Source: Callaeas wilsoni
Lineage: Eukaryota; Chordata; Aves; Passeriformes; Callaeidae
Assembly: GCA_013398955.1 (NCBI GenBank)
Contig: VWPU01005270.1
Span: forward strand, 1 to 64,000
Reading direction: 5' to 3'
DNA: 64,000 nt
Shown: positions 62,291 to 64,000 of the stretch, one piece after another
Numbering within the stretch: the stretch's first letter is position 1
How the letters are laid out: each line of letters opens with the position of its first letter
Position numbers and translations under genes: made by a program
The notes under the pieces: model-generated
Databases searched by the model: none
Seen by the model: the letters and a program-made list of their open reading frames with translations, nothing else
What the model was told of the DNA's origin: nothing

Positions 62291-64000
62291 ATACCAGCGA
62301 GCCTGATTTTGTTCTGTCATCTTCACATACACACCAAAAATTATCTAGAGTCAGATCTAATGTAAAAAATGCAAAAATAGGTTACCTTTAGGTTAGTAAT
62401 TGTGGTTGTTCTGAGCTTCTGAATTAAGACTAATATTAAAAAAAATCTGAAGAAGAAAAATCCAAACTTAGAGAAATATATGGGGGAAAATAACTTCTAT
62501 AAAATGCCATCAATTTGGGGCTCTTAGCATCAGAAGTGGCATAAAATGCCATGTAATTAATTTATTAACATCTTTTAATTGCTTCTTTTGTATCAACAAA
62601 AGACATCTGCTCACATTCTGGAAGTGAGTTGAGGTTTCCATGAACCGTCCTGGATTTGGAGAGTCAGAGGGAAGAGCAACTCTTATCACTGGCAAAATAA
62701 GAGCCATCATTTCAAGATTTATGAACAGCATCTTCTGAGACTAAGTAGGCCCAGAAAGTCAGCTTGCAAAGTCAGGTGAGGAGAGGTTACCTACTGGAAC
62801 CCACTCTGGAAAAGACGACATTTCTTTCTTTTCCGCATAAATGAGGAAGGCAGAGACACTGTTTCTGCAGTCTTCCACTGCCTGCCCAGCAGTTCTAAAG
62901 AACAAAGACTTCAGGTACTGAAGTGTATTAATGATCCTAAAAATATAAAGACTATAAAAAGCAAAACAACCCAAACCTGTAATTAAAGCTTTCCTTGAGA
63001 CAGCACAGTATTTTTGTGAAGAGTGAAGAACTGCAAAAATCAGGGTCTCGGGCAGGTAGGAGGAAGAACGCTGGTTCCACCAAGGCAGGCAGCAGTACTG
63101 ATGAGTGTGGTGGGAGGTGTGGGCACAGCTCTGCCACATGCCACAGGAGATGGCTGAAGTAGTGACGCAGCCTGTGAACAAAAGCTGTTTCCTCCTTAGA
63201 ATGTCACTGACTCAGGACAACATGCTCAAGTATCATTTTTCAGTTCAAGTATAATTTTCCAAACTAATGGGGATCTGGGGTCCAAAATGCCAAGTCCCCC
63301 TCAGCTCTGCTGGGGGTTAGAAATATACTCAGTAATTAAGGGGAGGAATATTATTTCACTTTCCTTCTCCTCCATCAGAGATACTCAACAGTCAGTGAAC
63401 CACATGCTCTCCCCTCCATGACATGAACAGAGTAGCCAGGCTCTGTGAAGGTCTATTTTGAGTCAGACTATGTTGGTTCCCCAGACACATCGCACTGGAC
63501 AATCAGCTGTAACTGGTTGTATGAAGTTGAGGTACCCTGACGCCTCACAGAGCTCTTAGAGCACTCCAGAGGCTTGCTTTCTAGCAGAATAATTAAATCT
63601 AACTTCTCAGAAACTATGAGCAAGGGTGGACTATGAGAGTAAAGAGAAATGGGTCACTTTAATCAGCGGCAGGTGGCTTTTAATACTTTCAGAAGGCACA
63701 GTTACAAAAATAAGAGAAGATCAGAGACAGAAACTGGGGAATCACATTCAGTCTTTGGAGATGACAGCAGGGAGATAAAATATCATGCTAGGGAAGAGAG
63801 AAAAGAGCCATCCAAGCTACCAAAGTTGAAAGATTCTTAGGTGTGTGGAGCTCTTCAGTCTTGAGACCAAACCATGATATATCCTAAGGATATCAACGGA
63901 AGATATGAGATGAGCTGAAGGATAGAAATTACCCTAAAATAATGACTAATGTTGCTATTTATTCTGTGCCTTGCCACCTCATTTAACGTCTTTTAGGACC
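62291..64000. other. Unique non-coding DNA, no gene seen
   Basis: The longest frame (62,759-63,181, minus, 140 codons) has no recognised domain and no clear exon borders. The window ends in ordinary AT-rich sequence. Confidence 0.5.

Noticed and set aside
62012..62365. Plus-strand frames of 81-117 codons
   Set aside because: They lie antisense in the CR1 copy at 61,916-62,290 and run slightly past it.
62759..63181. 140-codon minus-strand frame
   Set aside because: No recognised family and no splice borders; a length reached by several chance frames here.
1..64000. CRISPR arrays, tRNA, rRNA or bacterial operons
   Set aside because: No regularly spaced repeats, no rRNA stretches recognised, no tightly packed frames; the repeats show a bird genome. 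tRNA and microRNA were only looked for by eye, so small ones could be missed.

Overview
The window is non-coding vertebrate DNA from a bird, most likely a neoavian and probably a passerine. The evidence is the repeat content. There are at least seven clear CR1 LINE 3' ends; six are inverted, starting with variants of TCATAGAATCATAGAATGG, and one is forward, ending ...CTATGTGTCTATGAT. There are also two avian-type solo LTRs. Base composition is AT-rich except for GC-rich patches at the left edge and near 57.6-57.9 kb. No complete protein-coding gene can be supported. Open frames longer than 60 codons are scattered over all frames, and the longest is 171 codons. None has a domain I recognise, and many lie antisense inside CR1 copies or inside LTRs.

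Layout. Bases 1-280 are the edge of a CpG island, probably a promoter or first exon of a gene that is mostly outside the window. From 0.4 to 11.8 kb the DNA is unique and AT-rich, with two stretches that look like conserved regulatory elements by eye. From 11.9 to 22 kb there are four short CR1 fragments. From 27 to 30 kb there are faint older CR1-like remains. At 30,059-30,699 is a solo LTR flanked by a perfect 5-bp target duplication. Next to it (about 31.0-31.75 kb) is a stretch that may be a decayed retrocopy. At 34,837-35,765 is a second solo-LTR-like unit. At 41,422-42,434 is the longest CR1 copy, about 1 kb. From 42.9 to 45.7 kb several stretches look like developmental enhancers (octamer, homeodomain, TCF-like and forkhead-like words). 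CR1 copies follow at 53.1 and 61.9 kb. At 57.5-57.9 kb a candidate exon with a strong splice donor abuts an internal GC/CpG-rich patch.

Interpretation. The simplest reading is a large first intron or an intergenic desert beside a CpG-island promoter, with regulatory DNA and old retroelements. I found no operon, CRISPR, toxin or unknown multi-gene system. The items most worth checking are the candidate exon and GC island at 57.5-57.9 kb, the candidate enhancer cluster at 42.9-45.7 kb, the 24-bp perfect palindrome at 50,314, and three protein-like frames (15.7, 31.0-31.7 and 36.1 kb) that could be exons or pseudogenes but could also be chance.
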